From Streptomyces albus subsp. albus (lineage in GTDB: Bacteria > Actinomycetota > Actinomycetes > Streptomycetales > Streptomycetaceae): 64,000 nucleotides of DNA. Shown in pieces: positions 17,473 to 26,308 of this stretch (its first letter is position 1; every line of letters begins with the position of its first letter). The stretch covers positions 1 through 64,000 of the forward strand of contig NZ_JODR01000030.1 of NCBI RefSeq assembly GCF_000725885.1, read 5' to 3'. The position numbers and the translations under genes were made by a program. Under the pieces are notes generated by a model that ran no database searches, was not told where the DNA came from, and saw nothing but the letters and a program-made list of their open reading frames with translations.

Positions 17473-18348
17473 TCACATCGACGACAGACCCTCGGGCGCG
17501 GCCGGTTCCAGGGCGTGCTGCCGGTAGCGTTCGGCCGTCTCCGCGAGGACTTCCGTGCCGTCCCGCTCCCACAGCCGGGAGTTGAACAGCTCCACCTCGA
17601 CGGGGCCCCGGTAGCCGGCCGCGTCGACCAGGCGGCGGAACCCCCGCAGATCGACGCACCCGTCACCGAGCTGCCCCCGCCCCAGCAGGGCGCCCTCGGG
17701 CAGCGGGGTGACCCAGTCCGCGAGCTGGAAGGCGGCGATACGGTCACCGCGGCCCGCGCGGGCGATCTGCTCGGGCGCCCGGTCGTCCCACCACAGGTGG
17801 TAGGTGTCCACGACGACGCCGACCTGTCCGGCGGGAAACCGCTCGGCCAGGTCGAGGGCCTGGTCGAGGGTGGAGACGACGCACCGGTCGGAGGCGAACA
17901 TCGGGTGCAGCGGTTCGATCGCCAGGCGCACCCCGCGGTCGCGGGCGTCGTCGCAGAGCGCGGCGAGCGCGTCCGCGACCCTCTCCCGGGCGCCGGCCAG
18001 GTCACGGCTGCCGGCGGGCAGCCCTCCCGAGACGAGGACGAGGGTGCTCGTGCCGAGTGCGGCGGCCTCGTCCAGGGCGGCACGGTTGTCGTCCAGGGCG
18101 CGGCGCCGTGCGGCAGGATCGGGGGCGGTCAGGAAGCCGCCGCGGCACAGCGAGGTGACGGTCAGTCCGGCGTCGCGCACCAGCCGGGCCGCCGCCGCCA
18201 GGCCGTACTGCTGCACGGGTTCGCGCCACAGGCCGACCTGGGTGACGCCGACCCGGGCACAGGCCTCGGCGAGGCCGGGCAGCGAGAGCTGTCTGACGGT
18301 CTCGTGGTTGATGGAGAAACGGGCCAGGTCCGGCTGCGGCGTCGTCAC
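17473..18348 (-). CDS. Sugar phosphate isomerase/epimerase (xylose isomerase-like TIM barrel)
   Basis: A 291-residue TIM barrel of the AP endonuclease-2/xylose isomerase-like family. Metal-site residues are visible in LAIEPLHPMF (Glu near residue 151), VGVVVDTYHLWW (Asp-x-x-His near 187-190), and VEVELFNSRLW (Glu near 257). Members isomerise or epimerise sugars and keto-sugars, for example in inositol catabolism. The GTG at 18348 overlaps the TGA of the upstream DUF993 gene in GTGA, so translation is coupled. It is the last gene of a three-gene operon. Confidence 0.92.
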   Translation of the reverse strand: MTTPQPDLARFSINHETVRQLSLPGLAEACARVGVTQVGLWREPVQQYGLAAAARLVRDAGLTVTSLCRGGFLTAPDPAARRRALDDNRAALDEAAALGTSTLVLVSGGLPAGSRDLAGARERVADALAALCDDARDRGVRLAIEPLHPMFASDRCVVSTLDQALDLAERFPAGQVGVVVDTYHLWWDDRAPEQIARAGRGDRIAAFQLADWVTPLPEGALLGRGQLGDGCVDLRGFRRLVDAAGYRGPVEVELFNSRLWERDGTEVLAETAERYRQHALEPAAPEGLSSM

Positions 18349-19523
18349 TGGGGCACTCCGTGGACGGTGAGGAGCTGCCGGATGCGGGCCCCGGCCAGCT
18401 CCGGGTCGGGGAAGAGGCCGAGGCCGTCGGCCAGTTCGTAGGCCCGCGCCAGATGGGGCAGGGAGCGGGCGGACTGGAGGCCGCCGACCATCGTGAAGTG
18501 GTCCTGGTGCCCGGCCAGCCAGGCGAGGAGGACGACCCCGGTCTTGTAGTAGCGGGTCGGGGGCCCGAACAGGTGCCGGGCGAGGGGGACGGTGGGGTCG
18601 AGTGCGGCGCGGAAGCCGGCCGTCTCCCCGCTGTCGAGCATGCGTGCCGCTGCGGCGGCCAGCGGGGCGAGGGGGTCGAAGACGCCGAGCAGTGCGTCGC
18701 TGTGGCCCAGCCGGTCGCCCTCGATCAGTTCCGGGTAGTGGAAATCGTCGCCCGTGTAGCAGCGCACACCGTCCGGCAGGCGCCGGCGGAGCCGCACCTC
18801 GCGGTCGGCGTCGAGGAGGGAGACCTTCACACCGTCCACCTTGCCGGGGCGGCGGGCGATGATCCCGAGGAAGGTGTCGGTGGCGGCGTCCAGGTCGCGG
18901 CTGCCCCAGTAGCCCTCCAGCGCCGGGTCGAACATGGGGCCCAGCCAGTGCAGGACGACGGGGCGCCGGGCCTGCCGCAGCAGGTCGTCGTAGAGGCGCG
19001 CGTAGTCCTCGGGGCCGCGGGCGGCGGCGGCCAGCGCCCGGGACGCCATCAGGACGGCCTGGGCCCCGGCCTCCTCGATCGTCTCCAGCTGCGTCTCGTA
19101 TGCGGCGCGGACGGCGTCGAGCCCGGCGGGTCCGGAGAGCTGGTCGGTGCTGGCACCGCAGACGATCCGGCCGCCGGCGGCCCGTGCTTCGGCGGCCGAG
19201 CGGGTGATCAGTTCGGCGGCGACGGGCCAGTCCAGCCCCATGCCGCGCTGTGCGGTGTCCATGGCTTCGGCGACACCGAGACCGTGCGCCCACAGATGGC
19301 GGCGGAAGGCGAGGGTGGCGTCCCAGTCGACGGCGGCGGGACCGCCGGGATGGGTGTCCGCGAACGGGTCGGCCACCACATGGGCGGCGGCGAGGACGGT
19401 GCGGGACGCGGGCGGGGCGTGGCGGCCCTGCGCGCGCACGGCGGGGTCGGGTTCGGCGCGGGGGCGGTAGGTGCGCAGGCCGCCGTCGGCGCCGGGCAGC
19501 CGTACGGTTGCCGTGGCGCTCAC
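18345..19523 (-). CDS. DUF993 family protein (dihydrodipicolinate synthase-like)
   Basis: A 392-residue protein of the DUF993 family, a TIM barrel related to dihydrodipicolinate synthase/aldolases. It starts VRLPGADGGLRTYRP and contains the conserved segments AEAMDTAQRGMGLDWP (about residues 89-104), QLETIEEAGAQ, VVLHWLGPMFDP (about 195-206), and PTRYYKTGVV. No biochemical activity is firmly assigned to the family. The GTG at 19523 overlaps the stop of the upstream oxidoreductase by 4 bp. Its genomic pairing with a Gfo/Idh oxidoreductase and an isomerase suggests it cleaves or dehydrates a keto-sugar intermediate, which is inference. Confidence 0.88.
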   Translation of the reverse strand: MSATATVRLPGADGGLRTYRPRAEPDPAVRAQGRHAPPASRTVLAAAHVVADPFADTHPGGPAAVDWDATLAFRRHLWAHGLGVAEAMDTAQRGMGLDWPVAAELITRSAAEARAAGGRIVCGASTDQLSGPAGLDAVRAAYETQLETIEEAGAQAVLMASRALAAAARGPEDYARLYDDLLRQARRPVVLHWLGPMFDPALEGYWGSRDLDAATDTFLGIIARRPGKVDGVKVSLLDADREVRLRRRLPDGVRCYTGDDFHYPELIEGDRLGHSDALLGVFDPLAPLAAAAARMLDSGETAGFRAALDPTVPLARHLFGPPTRYYKTGVVLLAWLAGHQDHFTMVGGLQSARSLPHLARAYELADGLGLFPDPELAGARIRQLLTVHGVPQ

Positions 19524-20671
19524 AGCACCGGCTCCGGGACGGTCAGCCGGCGGCCCTCGGCGAAGGAGCGCAGGCCCAGTTCGGCGAGCTGGACACCCCG
19601 GGCGCCGGCCAGCAGGTCCCAGGTGTAGGGGGTGCCGAGGGCGACATGACGCAGGAAGAGCTCCCACTGGGCCTTGAATCCGTTGTCGAACTCGCCGTTG
19701 TCGGGTACCTCCTGCCAGTGGTCGCGGAAGGTCTCGGTGGCGGGCAGGTCGGGGTTCCACACGGGTTTGGGGGTGGCGGAACGGTGCTGGGCGCGGCAGC
19801 GGCGCAACCCGGCCACCGCGGAGCCCTCCGTTCCGTCCACCTGGAACTCGACCAGTTCGTCACGGTGCACGCGGACCGCCCACGAGGAGTTGATCTGGGC
19901 GACGATGCCGCCCTCCAGTTCGAAGATGCCGTACGCGGCGTCGTCGGCGGTGGCCGCATAGGGTTCGCCGTTCTCGTCCCAGCGGCGCGGGATGTGGGTG
20001 GCGACGTGGGCCTGCACGGAGGTGACGCGGCCGAAGAGATTGTGCAGCACGTACTCCCAGTGCGGAAACATGTCCATGACGATGCCGCCGCCGTCCTCGG
20101 CACGGTAGTTCCAGGAAGGACGCTGCGCCTCCTGCCAGTCCCCCTCGAAGACCCAATAGCCGAACTCGCCGCGCACGGAGAGGATGCGGCCGAAGAATCC
20201 GCCGTCGACGAGGCGTTTGAGTTTCAGCAGCCCCGGCAGGAACAGCTTGTCCTGCACGACGCCGTGCCGGACGCCGGCCCGCTGCGCGAGCCGCGCCAGT
20301 TCGAGGGCGCCCTCCAGTCCGGTGGCGGTGGGCTTCTCGGTGTAGACGTGCTTGCCCGCGGCGATGGCGCGGCGCAGCGCCTCCTCACGGGCCGAGGTGA
20401 CCTGCGCGTCGAAGTAGATCTCTACGGTGGGGTCGGCCAGCACCGCGTCGAGGTCGGTCGTCCACTCGCTGAGGCCGTGCCGCCGGGCGAGCGCTTCGAG
20501 GGCGTGTTCGCGCCGGCCGACCAGCACCGGCTCGGGCATCAGTGACGTGCCGTCACCCAGGTCGAGGCCGCCTTGCTCGCGGAGGGCGAGGAGGGAGCGG
20601 ACGAGGTGCTGCCGGTATCCCATGCGTCCGGTCACGCCGTTCATGGCGATCCGTACGGTCCTGACACTCAC
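19520..20671 (-). CDS. Gfo/Idh/MocA family oxidoreductase
   Basis: A 383-residue NAD(P)-dependent sugar oxidoreductase. The Rossmann half starts with RIAMNGVTGRMGYRQHL, a variant of the usual GxGxxG loop, and contains the family lysine in VYTEKPTA (about residues 108-115). The C-terminal beta-sheet domain follows, with MDMFPHWEYVLHN. The GTG at 20671 has AAGGGAG five bases upstream. It is the first gene of an operon with DUF993 and the isomerase, both joined by GTGA overlaps. A LacI-type palindrome about 40 bp upstream suggests induction by the sugar being degraded. Confidence 0.92.
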   Translation of the reverse strand: MSVRTVRIAMNGVTGRMGYRQHLVRSLLALREQGGLDLGDGTSLMPEPVLVGRREHALEALARRHGLSEWTTDLDAVLADPTVEIYFDAQVTSAREEALRRAIAAGKHVYTEKPTATGLEGALELARLAQRAGVRHGVVQDKLFLPGLLKLKRLVDGGFFGRILSVRGEFGYWVFEGDWQEAQRPSWNYRAEDGGGIVMDMFPHWEYVLHNLFGRVTSVQAHVATHIPRRWDENGEPYAATADDAAYGIFELEGGIVAQINSSWAVRVHRDELVEFQVDGTEGSAVAGLRRCRAQHRSATPKPVWNPDLPATETFRDHWQEVPDNGEFDNGFKAQWELFLRHVALGTPYTWDLLAGARGVQLAELGLRSFAEGRRLTVPEPVL

Positions 20672-20710
20672 GTTGCTCCCTTTCCCCTTCCGCTCGGCGG
20701 ACGGCGGGCA

Positions 20711-20722
20711 GTAAGCGCTTTC
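20711..20722 (-). promoter_or_regulatory. LacI-family-type operator
   Basis: GTAAGCGCTTTC contains the perfect 8-bp palindrome AAGCGCTT. This is the core of many GalR/LacI regulator sites in actinomycetes. It lies just upstream of the oxidoreductase-DUF993-isomerase operon. No LacI gene is in the window, so the cognate regulator is unknown. Confidence 0.6.
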
Positions 20723-21063
20723 TATCGCGGCGCGGACCACGCTAGCCCCCGTCCCCGCGGCCTCACAAGAGGCGCGGAAGCGGCATGAGGCACCAGGCGC
20801 CCCGGCCCGGACGGGCGGCGCGGCGGCGGGGCGAGTGGCGCGGCGTGGGCCACGGGTCGGCCTGCCCCGGCTCGGCGAACTGCTGTGCCACCGACGGGAG
20901 CTGACAGCCCCTGCTCGCGACCGGCGGCACCGTGTGACACCGGCTGCGGGTGCGGTACCCCGCGGACGGTCCGTCGCACGGGTTTCGTCCGGGTGCCCGC
21001 GGTGACACGTGCGGCGGGAAGCCGTACCCGTGTCGGAGGCCGTCCGGTGAGAAAGCGTCAGCC
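20723..21063. other. Divergent intergenic region before the nuo2 operon
   Basis: About 340 bp between the sugar operon and the nuoA-like gene. It must carry the promoters of both units. I see no clear -10/-35 pair, riboswitch or small gene. Confidence 0.4.
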
Positions 21064-21426
21064 ATGATGTCCCCGATGTCCGTCTGGGAGCCCGTGCTGG
21101 TGCTGCTCGGCGTCGTGAGCGGCGGCGTCGCGGCGCTCCACGGGTTGGGGGCCTGGCTGCGGACGGGCCGCGCGCTGCCCGACGCGGGAGCGTTCAGCGG
21201 GGGTCTGCCGCCCCGCGAACACGCCTTCTCCCGGTTCCACGTGCGCTGGTACCCGGTGACGATGATCTTCCTGGCGTTCGACATGGAGATGCTCTTCATG
21301 TACCCGTGGGTCCGGGTCGTGCGCACGATGGGCGTCCCCGCGGTCGTCGAGATGTTCCTCTTCCTCGCCGTCCTGCTCACCGCCGTGGTCTACGCCTGGC
21401 GGGAAGGGGCACTGCGGTGGGCCTGA
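21064..21426 (+). CDS. nuoA: NADH-quinone oxidoreductase subunit A (second copy type)
   Basis: A 120-residue membrane subunit with three hydrophobic helices (about residues 8-30, 62-82, and 90-112). It carries the family segment FHVRWYPVTMIFLAFDMEML with the conserved acidic residues in the second helix. It is the first gene of an eight-gene complex-I-like operon. The ATG at 21064 is taken as start, with in-frame ATGs at 21067 and 21076 as alternatives; no strong SD discriminates. The 3' end overlaps the next gene by 10 bp. Confidence 0.9.
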   Translation: MMSPMSVWEPVLVLLGVVSGGVAALHGLGAWLRTGRALPDAGAFSGGLPPREHAFSRFHVRWYPVTMIFLAFDMEMLFMYPWVRVVRTMGVPAVVEMFLFLAVLLTAVVYAWREGALRWA

Positions 21427-22625
21427 GAACAGCGTTGCGCCGGATCGCCGCCACGCGGGTGGCGGTGCTGCTCGTCACCGCTCCCGGCGCGACGGCCGTG
21501 CGGCTGGCCGTGGAGGCCGGGGTCCGGCGCCGGGGCCCCGCGTGGGGCTGGGCCGAAAGCCCCGCCGCCGCCAACGCCCTGCTGGTCGCCGCGGGACCGG
21601 GCCACCAGGCCGGCGGCACCCTCCCGGACTCGCTCCCCGGCCGGCTGTGGGACCTGCTCCCCCACCCCAAGGCGCGGGCCACCGCGGCAGGCGAGGACGA
21701 GGCCGGTCCCGCGCTGGACTCGCTGGCCGAGGCACTGGCCGCGGGACCGGGGTGGCGGTCCGGGTCCGCACCCGGCGGCCCCGGCCGGCAGGCGCGCAAG
21801 GGCGCGGGCGGTCAGGACACGGAGCTGGTGGCGGGGCTGCCGATGGCGGAGCGGGGGGACGACCGGGACGGGCTGCGCCTCGACGTCCTGCACCTGCCGC
21901 TGGGTCCCGCGCTGCCGGACTGGCCGGCCGGGCTGGTCGTGGACGTCGCCCTCCAGGGGGATGTCGTCCAGGAGGCGCGGGTGCGTCCCCTGTCCGGGCC
22001 CGGTGCCCTCCCCCCGTCCGGGGATGCCCTGCCGTACTGGGACGAGCCGTGGCTGCGGGCCGCGCACGGCGAGTCGGTGTCGGAGGGCGCCGCGCACCGG
22101 CGGCGGTGCGCGGCGCACCTCGACAGCCTGGGGCGGATGCTGGGCGTCGCCGGCTGGCCCGGCCCGGCCGACCGGGCGCGGCGGTTGCGTGACGCCGCAC
22201 TGCGGGGTGCCCCGGCCGGAGTGCTGCTGCCGGGGGTGCAAGCGCTTCGGCGGCGCGTCGAACGGTCCCGTACGTTGCGCGGACTGGTGCGGGGCCTCGG
22301 TCCGCTGCCGGCGGCGCGGGCACGGGAACTGGGGGTGGACGGTCCGGCACTGGCCGCCGCCGGGGACGCCTACGACCGTCTGCTCCGCTGGCCGACCGAG
22401 GCCGAACGGTCAGCGGCGGGCGTGGACAGTACGGCACTGTTGGCGGACCGTCGGCCGGTGGGGCCGCGCGGACGGCTGGACGGGCCGCGTCCACCGTCCC
22501 GGGCGCTGCTCGACGCGCTGCCACCGCTGCTGGCCGGTGCGGAACTGGCGGCGGCCCGGCTGATCGTGGCCAGTCTCGACCCGGATCCGGACGAGCTGCT
22601 GGGCGAAGAGGCGCCGCATGGCTGA
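21417..22625 (+). CDS. Degenerate NuoD-like subunit of the reduced complex I
   Basis: A 402-residue protein unlike a standard complex I subunit. The C-terminal third (about residues 255-335: RLRDAALRGAPAGVLLPG, then RRRVERSRTLRGLVRGLGPL and VDGPALAAAGDAYDRLLRW) follows the pattern of NuoD/hydrogenase large-subunit sequences. The quinone-site histidines and other conserved NuoD residues are not evident, and there are no cysteine motifs for metal clusters. The N-terminal part (VAVLLVTAPGATAVRLAVE) is hydrophobic-rich and unassigned. The GTG at 21417 overlaps the nuoA-like gene. Its position between A and H matches the divergent D2 gene of Streptomyces nuo2 clusters. Assignment as NuoD-like is moderate. 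Confidence 0.75.
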   Translation: MGLRTALRRIAATRVAVLLVTAPGATAVRLAVEAGVRRRGPAWGWAESPAAANALLVAAGPGHQAGGTLPDSLPGRLWDLLPHPKARATAAGEDEAGPALDSLAEALAAGPGWRSGSAPGGPGRQARKGAGGQDTELVAGLPMAERGDDRDGLRLDVLHLPLGPALPDWPAGLVVDVALQGDVVQEARVRPLSGPGALPPSGDALPYWDEPWLRAAHGESVSEGAAHRRRCAAHLDSLGRMLGVAGWPGPADRARRLRDAALRGAPAGVLLPGVQALRRRVERSRTLRGLVRGLGPLPAARARELGVDGPALAAAGDAYDRLLRWPTEAERSAAGVDSTALLADRRPVGPRGRLDGPRPPSRALLDALPPLLAGAELAAARLIVASLDPDPDELLGEEAPHG

Positions 22626-23547
22626 GACGGCACCGCTGTGGGCGGTTGTGGTGCTGCCCCTCGCCCTCGTCGTTCTGGCCGGTGTCGCCGCGGGCGCCGA
22701 TGCGGTGCTCTCGGCCGCGCACGGTGGTGCGGGCGCCTGGCGCCGGGCGGCCGACCCGTGGCGGGAGGCGGTGCGGCTGCTGGTCCAGCAGCCGCGGCGG
22801 ACGCGGGCCGCCGACCGGTGGCTGGGCCGGATCGGCATCGGCCTGGTGCCGGTGGCGGCGGTGCTGGCGGCTGCGGTGGTGCCGTGGGGCCTGCGGCCCG
22901 TGACGGATCCCGCGGTGGGCGTCGTGTGGTTCAACGCGATGGAGGCGCTGGCCTGGGCCGCGGTCTGGCTGGCGGGGTGGGGGCCGAACTCGGCGTTCTC
23001 GCTGGTGGGCGGCTACCGGTTCCTCGCCCAGGGACTGGCGTACGAGCTGCCGCACATGCTGGCGCTGACGACGGCGGCGCTGGGCGCGGAGTCGCTGCGG
23101 GTGGGCGCGGTGGTGGCGGCGCAGCGCGGGCTGTGGTTCGTGGTCTGGATGCCGGTGGCGTTCGCGGTCCATCTGCTGAGTGCGGCGGCGCTGGCGTTCT
23201 GGGGGCCGTTCGCCCATCCGCTGGGGCGGGACGTGGCGGGCGGGGCGGCGGCCGAGTGGAGCGGCCCGGACCGGCTTGTGCTGCTGGCGGGACGGTGGCT
23301 GCTGCTGGCGGCCGGTGCGGCGTTCGCCGTTCCGCTGTTCCTGGGCGGCGGGCACGGCCCGTTGCTGCCCGCCTGGCTGTGGACGGTCGTCAAGACGGCG
23401 GCGGTGCTGGCCGCGCTGCTGGGCCTGCGGCATCTGGTGCCGACCGTGCGCATGGACCGGTACATGGAGGTCGCGTGGCTGGTGCTGGTGCCGCTGACGC
23501 TGCTTCAGGCCCTCGTGGTCGCGGTCGTGGTGCTCGGCCGCCGGTAG
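22618..23547 (+). CDS. nuoH: NADH-quinone oxidoreductase subunit H
   Basis: A 309-residue multi-pass membrane protein, the subunit that in complex I links the quinone site to the membrane arm. About eight hydrophobic helices are visible. Family features include WREAVRLLVQQPRR near residue 48, GYRFLAQGLAYELPHMLALT (about 131-150), and the late RMDRYMEVAWLVLVPL. The ATG at 22618 overlaps the previous gene by 8 bp. It is shorter and more divergent than the main NuoH. Confidence 0.88.
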   Translation: MAETAPLWAVVVLPLALVVLAGVAAGADAVLSAAHGGAGAWRRAADPWREAVRLLVQQPRRTRAADRWLGRIGIGLVPVAAVLAAAVVPWGLRPVTDPAVGVVWFNAMEALAWAAVWLAGWGPNSAFSLVGGYRFLAQGLAYELPHMLALTTAALGAESLRVGAVVAAQRGLWFVVWMPVAFAVHLLSAAALAFWGPFAHPLGRDVAGGAAAEWSGPDRLVLLAGRWLLLAAGAAFAVPLFLGGGHGPLLPAWLWTVVKTAAVLAALLGLRHLVPTVRMDRYMEVAWLVLVPLTLLQALVVAVVVLGRR

Positions 23548-23568
23548 GGGAATGGGGAGGTTCCGCTC

Positions 23569-24132
23569 GTGTTCGGCGACGTGGTGTTCTGGGTGCTGTC
23601 GGCCGTGGCCGTGGCGGCCGGGGTCATGGTCTTCCGTTTCGACTCGATGGCCCGCGCCACCTACGCGCTGCTGCTGTCCCTGCTGTGCGTGGGCGGCCTG
23701 GTGGTCCGGCTGGGCCTGGACTACCTGGGCGTCGTCATCGTGCTGATGATGACGGTCGAAATGGCCCTGATGGCCGTGTTCATGGTGATGTACATGATGA
23801 ACCCGGCTGGGCTGATGCCGATGTCCATGCTGCACAACACCAAGGGCGCCGCCGTGGTGTGCGGGGGGCTGTTCGTGCTGCTGGCCGCCGGGATCGTGCT
23901 CGCGCCCTGGCCGCACCGGCGGGGCCGACCGGGCGACGATGCGACCCGGGCGCTGGGCGAGTCGCTGATGGGCCCGCACATGCTGACGATGATGACGCTG
24001 GGCCTCGCCCTGTTCGCCACCATCGTCGCCACCGTCGTGCTGGCCACCCGCCGGGGCCGCTACGACCGCTTCGGGGACGCTCTGCGGGCGCCCCGGGCGG
24101 ACGATCCCGCGCGCGGAGGTGTCGGACGGTGA
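23569..24132 (+). CDS. nuoJ: NADH-quinone oxidoreductase subunit J
   Basis: A 187-residue membrane protein with about five hydrophobic helices. It carries the family's helix LLSLLCVGGLVVRLGLDYLG and the acidic residue in MMTVEMALMAVFMVMYM. The GTG at 23569 follows GGGGAGG with 8-bp spacing. Its TGA overlaps the GTG of the K subunit in GTGA. It sits in the membrane arm of the complex. Confidence 0.88.
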   Translation: MFGDVVFWVLSAVAVAAGVMVFRFDSMARATYALLLSLLCVGGLVVRLGLDYLGVVIVLMMTVEMALMAVFMVMYMMNPAGLMPMSMLHNTKGAAVVCGGLFVLLAAGIVLAPWPHRRGRPGDDATRALGESLMGPHMLTMMTLGLALFATIVATVVLATRRGRYDRFGDALRAPRADDPARGGVGR

Positions 24133-24431
24133 CCTTGGAGACGACACTGCTGGTGGCCGCGGCGCTGTTCTGCGTCGGCCTGTTCGGCGCGCTGACGCAG
24201 CAGTCGGTCGTGATGCTGATGATGGGGCTGGAACTCATGCTCGGCGGGGTGATCCTGGGCGCGGCCGGGGTCTGGCGCCATCTGTCCCCCACCGCCGACG
24301 GGCAGGTGCTGATCGTGCTGGCCGTGACCGTGATGGCGGTGGAGATGGCCGTCGGCTTCGCCGTCGTCACCGCGCTGTTCCGCACCCGCGAGGCCGATAT
24401 GACGGACATGGCGGCGGAGCTGCGGGAGTGA
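24129..24431 (+). CDS. nuoK: NADH-quinone oxidoreductase subunit K
   Basis: A 100-residue three-helix subunit, typical length. The conserved glutamates lie in MLMMGLELMLGGVIL (about residue 35) and VTVMAVEMAVGFAVV (about 71), as expected for the proton channel of NuoK/MrpC proteins. It overlaps the J gene and the L gene by 4 bp each, so J-K-L are translationally coupled. Confidence 0.92.
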   Translation: MTLETTLLVAAALFCVGLFGALTQQSVVMLMMGLELMLGGVILGAAGVWRHLSPTADGQVLIVLAVTVMAVEMAVGFAVVTALFRTREADMTDMAAELRE

Positions 24432-26302
24432 GCGGGCAGGCGGGCGCACTGGTGTGGGCACTGGCCGGGGTGCCGGCGGCCACCGGCGGCGTGCTGGCGC
24501 TCGCCGGCCGCCGTGCCGACCGGGTGGCACCCGGCACGGCGGTGGCCGCCGCGCTGGGCACACTCGCTCTGGCGGTGGCCGCCGCCCGCGAGGCCGCGGC
24601 CGTCTCGGCACCGTTCCTTGAGGGCCTGCCGTTGGGCCTGTCGGCCGCGGGGATGTCGGGCCCGCTGGCGGTGACGGTTGCGGGCGCCACCGTCACCGTC
24701 CTGCTGTTCGCCGCGGCCGGCCGCGAGGGCGGGGCCCGCGCCAGGTTCCACGGGCTGATGCTGCTGTTCGCCGCCGCCATGCTGGTGACCGTCACCGCGA
24801 CGACGCTGACCACGCTGCTGCTGGGCTGGGAGGTGATGGGCGCCGCCTCGTGGGCGCTGATCGGCCACCGGTGGCGGGAGCCGGCGCGTACGGAGGCGGC
24901 ACAGGTCGCGTTCGTGACCACCCGCGCCGCCGACCTGGGGCTGTACGTGGCCGCGGGGGCGGCGCTGGCCGGCGGGGTGGGCTCCCTGCGCCTGGACCGG
25001 CTCCCGGAGGCCGCGGGGCCGTGGCTGCACGTGGTCACCGCAGGCGTGGTGACCGCCGCGCTCGGCAAATCGGCCCAACTGCCGTTCGCTTTCTGGCTCT
25101 CCCGCGCCATGCAGGGTCCCAGCGCCGTCTCCGCGCTGCTGCACTCGGCGACGATGGTGGCCGCCGGCGCCTATCTGCTGCTGCGGCTGTCCCCGCTGAC
25201 GGCCGCCTCCGGCTGGGGCGGCGCGGCCGTCGCCTGGGCGGGCGCCGTCACCGCGCTGGCTCTCGGCCTGGTGGCGCTGGCACAGCGCGACCTCAAGCAG
25301 TTGCTGGCCGCCTCGACCTGTGCGCAGACGGGGTTCATGGTGCTGGCCGCCGGGGTGGCGGCGACGACCGGCGGGACGCTGCAACTGATGGCGCACGCGG
25401 CGGCCAAGAGTCTGGCGTTCCTGGTCAGCGGCTGGTGGCTGGCGCGGCTCGGCACCAAGTCGCTGACGCGCCTGCGCGGTGCGGCCCGGCGGCACCGCGC
25501 GGTGGGAGCCGCGTTCACCGTTGCGGCGCTGGGGCTGGCGGGGGTGCCGCCGCTGTCGCTGTGGGCGGCCAAGGATCTGGTGCTGGCCGGTGCGCTGGCC
25601 CACGACCCGTGGCTGTACGCGGTGGGGCTGGCGGCGGCCGTGGTCTCGGCCTGCTACAGCGTCAAGGCGCTGTGGTACGTGTGGCAGCCGGTGGAGAGGG
25701 AAGCGGCGGGCTCTGCCGTGCGCCGGGCCGCGTCACCGCGCCGCGTTCCGGTCGCCGTCTCCTTGGCGGTGCCGGCGGCGGCGGTGCCGGGGCTGGCCGT
25801 CCTCGCGCTGCCCGGGCCGCGTGCCGCCCTCGGCCGTGCGGTGGGCGGCGGCAGCGGACCGGCGCCCGGTGCGGGCGAGTTGCTGCTGTCCGCCGGTCTC
25901 GCCGTGGTGGCCGGGTGCGCGGCGTGGGTCCTGGGCGGGCGGCGGACGGTACTGCCGCCGGCGGTGGTCGCGGCGGCCCGGGACTGGCTGCGTCTGGAGC
26001 GGGCGGCCCGGGTCTGTGTGGTGCGGCCGGTGCGCCGGCTGGCTGCCGCACTGGCCGCGTTCGACGACCGGGTGCTCGACCGGTGCGTGCACGCGCTGGC
26101 CGCCGGCGCGGTGCGCTGCGCCGCCTTCACGGACCGCCGCGTCGAGGCAGCGGTGGACGCCGCGGTGGAGGAAGTCGGCGCGGCGGGGCGCCGGCTGGGC
26201 CGTCTCGCGCGGCGTCCGCAAAGCGGCCTGCTGCACCAGTACCTGGCCCAGGCCGTGGCGGCGTTCACCGTCCTGGCCCTCGTCCTCGTCCTCGTGAGGT
26301 GA
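24428..26302 (+). CDS. nuoL: NADH-quinone oxidoreductase subunit L (antiporter-like)
   Basis: A 624-residue antiporter-like subunit with about 14 hydrophobic helices. Hallmarks are LLLGWEVMGAASWALIGHRW with the proton-channel glutamate (about residue 141), AALGKSAQLPFAFWLSRAMQ with the lysine near 219, and SALLHSATMVAAGAYLLLR. A later lysine lies in QRDLKQLLAASTCAQTGFM. The GTG at 24428 overlaps the K gene. The C-terminal 200 residues carry a charged region ending in two short hydrophobic stretches, in place of the long lateral helix of E. coli NuoL. Confidence 0.92.
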   Translation: MSGQAGALVWALAGVPAATGGVLALAGRRADRVAPGTAVAAALGTLALAVAAAREAAAVSAPFLEGLPLGLSAAGMSGPLAVTVAGATVTVLLFAAAGREGGARARFHGLMLLFAAAMLVTVTATTLTTLLLGWEVMGAASWALIGHRWREPARTEAAQVAFVTTRAADLGLYVAAGAALAGGVGSLRLDRLPEAAGPWLHVVTAGVVTAALGKSAQLPFAFWLSRAMQGPSAVSALLHSATMVAAGAYLLLRLSPLTAASGWGGAAVAWAGAVTALALGLVALAQRDLKQLLAASTCAQTGFMVLAAGVAATTGGTLQLMAHAAAKSLAFLVSGWWLARLGTKSLTRLRGAARRHRAVGAAFTVAALGLAGVPPLSLWAAKDLVLAGALAHDPWLYAVGLAAAVVSACYSVKALWYVWQPVEREAAGSAVRRAASPRRVPVAVSLAVPAAAVPGLAVLALPGPRAALGRAVGGGSGPAPGAGELLLSAGLAVVAGCAAWVLGGRRTVLPPAVVAAARDWLRLERAARVCVVRPVRRLAAALAAFDDRVLDRCVHALAAGAVRCAAFTDRRVEAAVDAAVEEVGAAGRRLGRLARRPQSGLLHQYLAQAVAAFTVLALVLVLVR

Positions 26303-26308
26303 CCGCGC

